This document shows, in pieces, positions 4,265 through 5,249 of a DNA stretch of 5,249 nt. The DNA lies in NCBI GenBank assembly GCA_020200675.1, contig JAIVIG010000474.1, forward strand, positions 1 to 5,249. Reading direction: 5' to 3'. A program made the position numbers and the translations under genes. The notes under the pieces were generated by a model. The model was not told where the DNA came from, ran no database searches, and worked only from the letters and a program-made list of their open reading frames with translations. The stretch's first letter is position 1. Each line of letters starts with the position of its first letter. This DNA is from Actinomycetota bacterium (GTDB lineage: Bacteria; Actinomycetota; Rubrobacteria; Rubrobacterales; Rubrobacteraceae).

Positions 4265-4798
4265 TCAGGCGTCGGTATCGAAGCGGGGCTTTTGCATCTG
4301 TTGTTCGGCTTTGGCCTGCAGTTCCTCCACGGCGCGGGATACCGGCTCGATCTCGTAGGTTTGGCCGTGGAAGAGGATGGCGTTCTTCTCCGTCTCGTAG
4401 CCACGGAAGCGATCCCCCGGTGCGGTCTCGGCGAGCACGTCCAGCGGCTCGGTGTAGGAGTCGAAAAATCTGCGGTGCTCCGAGTTCATGTACCAGGTTT
4501 CCAGGCGCTTGTCGAAGTGCTCGAAGTGCTCGACGAACTCCAACGCTCTGAGGGGGGAATCCTCGCCGACGCCGAGGCTCTCTCTCAACTCGGCTCCCCT
4601 TTTCGGGAAGAGCGAGTCGGGCGGCCAGAGGAGACGAGAGATTCTGCCCACGGCGACCATCAGGTTCTGGACGGAGTACCAGAAGAGGGTGCCGTCGCTG
4701 TTGGCGGAAGCCTCCTCCATATCCTGCAGCGCGATCATCGCGAACTGGCACTGGCGCTCGACCTCTATCTGGAAGTGCCTGAGCAGGGTCTTCTCCAT
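4265..4798 (-). CDS. Hypothetical helical protein (about 177 aa), loosely HEPN-like
   Basis: This is a soluble, mostly helical protein without signal or membrane segments. From the ATG at 4798 its features in order are an N-terminal helix, LFWYSVQNLMVAVGRISRLL (about 38-57), then WPPD and KRGAELRESLG. After these come SPLRALEFVEHFEHFDKRL (81-99), FRGYETEKNAILFHGQTYEI, and a charged C-terminal helix. From memory, an EHFDeR motif after a conserved helix occurs in a family of helical hypothetical proteins related to HEPN folds; there an Arg-Asn precedes the His, but here Val-Glu is found. Arg84 and His91 still fit a loose R-x6-H. I give no function. The ATG has AAGGGG three bases upstream. A TTG at 4810 would instead overlap the regulator's stop as TTGA and add four residues. 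It follows the Crp-type gene with almost no gap, so the two are probably co-transcribed. Confidence 0.82.
   Translation of the reverse strand: MEKTLLRHFQIEVERQCQFAMIALQDMEEASANSDGTLFWYSVQNLMVAVGRISRLLWPPDSLFPKRGAELRESLGVGEDSPLRALEFVEHFEHFDKRLETWYMNSEHRRFFDSYTEPLDVLAETAPGDRFRGYETEKNAILFHGQTYEIEPVSRAVEELQAKAEQQMQKPRFDTDA
4512..4529 (-). repeat. Tandem 9-bp repeat encoding EHF-EHF
   Basis: TCGAAGTGC is repeated exactly at 4512-4520 and 4521-4529. On the coding strand this is two identical codon triplets for Glu-His-Phe, placing two histidines one helical turn apart in the most distinctive part of the hypothetical protein. Confidence 0.6.
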
Positions 4799-4806
4799 CG
4801 GCCCCT

Positions 4807-5249
4807 TCAAACCTCTTGAACGTTTGCCTCGGCCGCTATTTTCAGCGCCTCGATGTTCTCGACGTGGATGTAACGACGCTTCGTCTCGACGGTGCCGTTC
4901 TCCCTGAGCCGGGCGAAGGCGCGGGTGACGGCCTCCCGGTTGGCCCCGATCATGGTGCCAAGCTGCTGGTGGGTGTAGCGGGTAGGTATCTTGTAACTCG
5001 TTGGGGTCCTGACGCCCTGGCTATCGACGAGCAGGAGGATCAGGCTCGCCAAGCGGGCGGGCACCTCTTTGACGGCTATGTCCTCCATGCGGGTCTCGTA
5101 GGTGCTCAGGCGGTCGCTCAGGAGGTGCACCAGCTGCAAGCCCACCTGCGGCTTGTCCAGGACCAGGCGCTCCACGTCGGCGCGGCACATCGCGGAGACC
5201 TCCGACTCCTCCATGGCCTGGGCGAAGGAGCTCCTGAGGCGCTGGCCGG
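4807..5249 (-). CDS. Crp/Fnr-family transcriptional regulator, C-terminal part
   Basis: The 5' end lies outside the window: the frame stays open through base 5249 with family-like sequence (GQRLRSSFAQA before the internal ATG at 5214), so 146 C-terminal residues are visible. They show the end of the sensor domain (AMEESEVSAMCRADVERLV), the long dimerisation helix (about 33-60), the hinge VPARLASLILLLVD, and a winged helix-turn-helix. In the latter, YTHQQLGTMIG and the recognition helix ANREAVTRAFARLRENG (102-118) match the Crp/Fnr pattern R-E-x-V-[ST]-R. The protein binds DNA as a dimer. The effector cannot be told because most of the nucleotide-binding domain is missing; only one cysteine is visible, so nothing here shows an Fe-S type. 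It is followed at once by the HEPN-like hypothetical gene. Confidence 0.95.
   Translation of the reverse strand, partial: GQRLRSSFAQAMEESEVSAMCRADVERLVLDKPQVGLQLVHLLSDRLSTYETRMEDIAVKEVPARLASLILLLVDSQGVRTPTSYKIPTRYTHQQLGTMIGANREAVTRAFARLRENGTVETKRRYIHVENIEALKIAAEANVQEV

Noticed and set aside
4229..4819. Plus-strand 196-codon frame opposite the HEPN-like gene
   Set aside because: It lacks a ribosome-binding site and mirrors the minus-strand gene, which has a coherent helical pattern and operon position.

Overview
The window looks like chromosomal DNA of a high-GC Gram-positive bacterium, most likely a Rubrobacter-like actinobacterium. This is inferred from the GC-rich third codon positions, the frequent GTG and TTG starts, the apparently leaderless start at the left end, and a PRC-barrel/DUF2382 stress protein next to a conserved-TM-helix channel protein. 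No tRNA, rRNA, insertion sequence, CRISPR array or phage gene was seen.

Left part (1-1400). The first 49 codons of a PLP-dependent cysteine synthase/cystathionine beta-synthase leave the window on the minus strand. Diverging from it is a complete alpha/beta hydrolase (172-1077, plus). The two share a tiny promoter region in which a plus-strand TATAAT and a minus-strand TATACT overlap. Each -10 box lies so close to its start codon that both mRNAs should be leaderless or nearly so. The hydrolase converges on a 73-residue hypothetical gene (1170-1391, minus), and the 92-bp gap between them holds a five-run G-quadruplex motif.

Middle (1392-2820). After a 257-bp non-coding stretch comes a two-gene plus-strand unit of small acidic proteins that I do not recognise (1649-1897 and 1894 onward, joined by an ATGA overlap). 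It runs tail-to-tail into a minus-strand multi-pass membrane protein of the MscS-associated conserved-TM-helix type. Neither reading frame has a stop codon at the natural junction near 2090-2105, so the open frames overlap in antisense for over 700 bp.

Right part (2821-5249, all minus). Read in transcription order, this is a Crp/Fnr-family regulator (5' end outside the window), a roughly 177-residue hypothetical protein with a loosely HEPN-like EHFEHFD region, a 187-bp gap, a PRC-barrel plus DUF2382 (YsnF/AvaK-type) protein, a 78-residue glycine-rich membrane protein, and the TM-helix channel protein. The 187-bp gap contains a 48-nt, 16-bp stem-loop just upstream of the ribosome-binding site of the PRC/DUF2382 gene. 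The three downstream genes have strong Shine-Dalgarno sequences and look like one envelope-stress unit. The Crp-type gene is an obvious candidate regulator, but that link is inference only.
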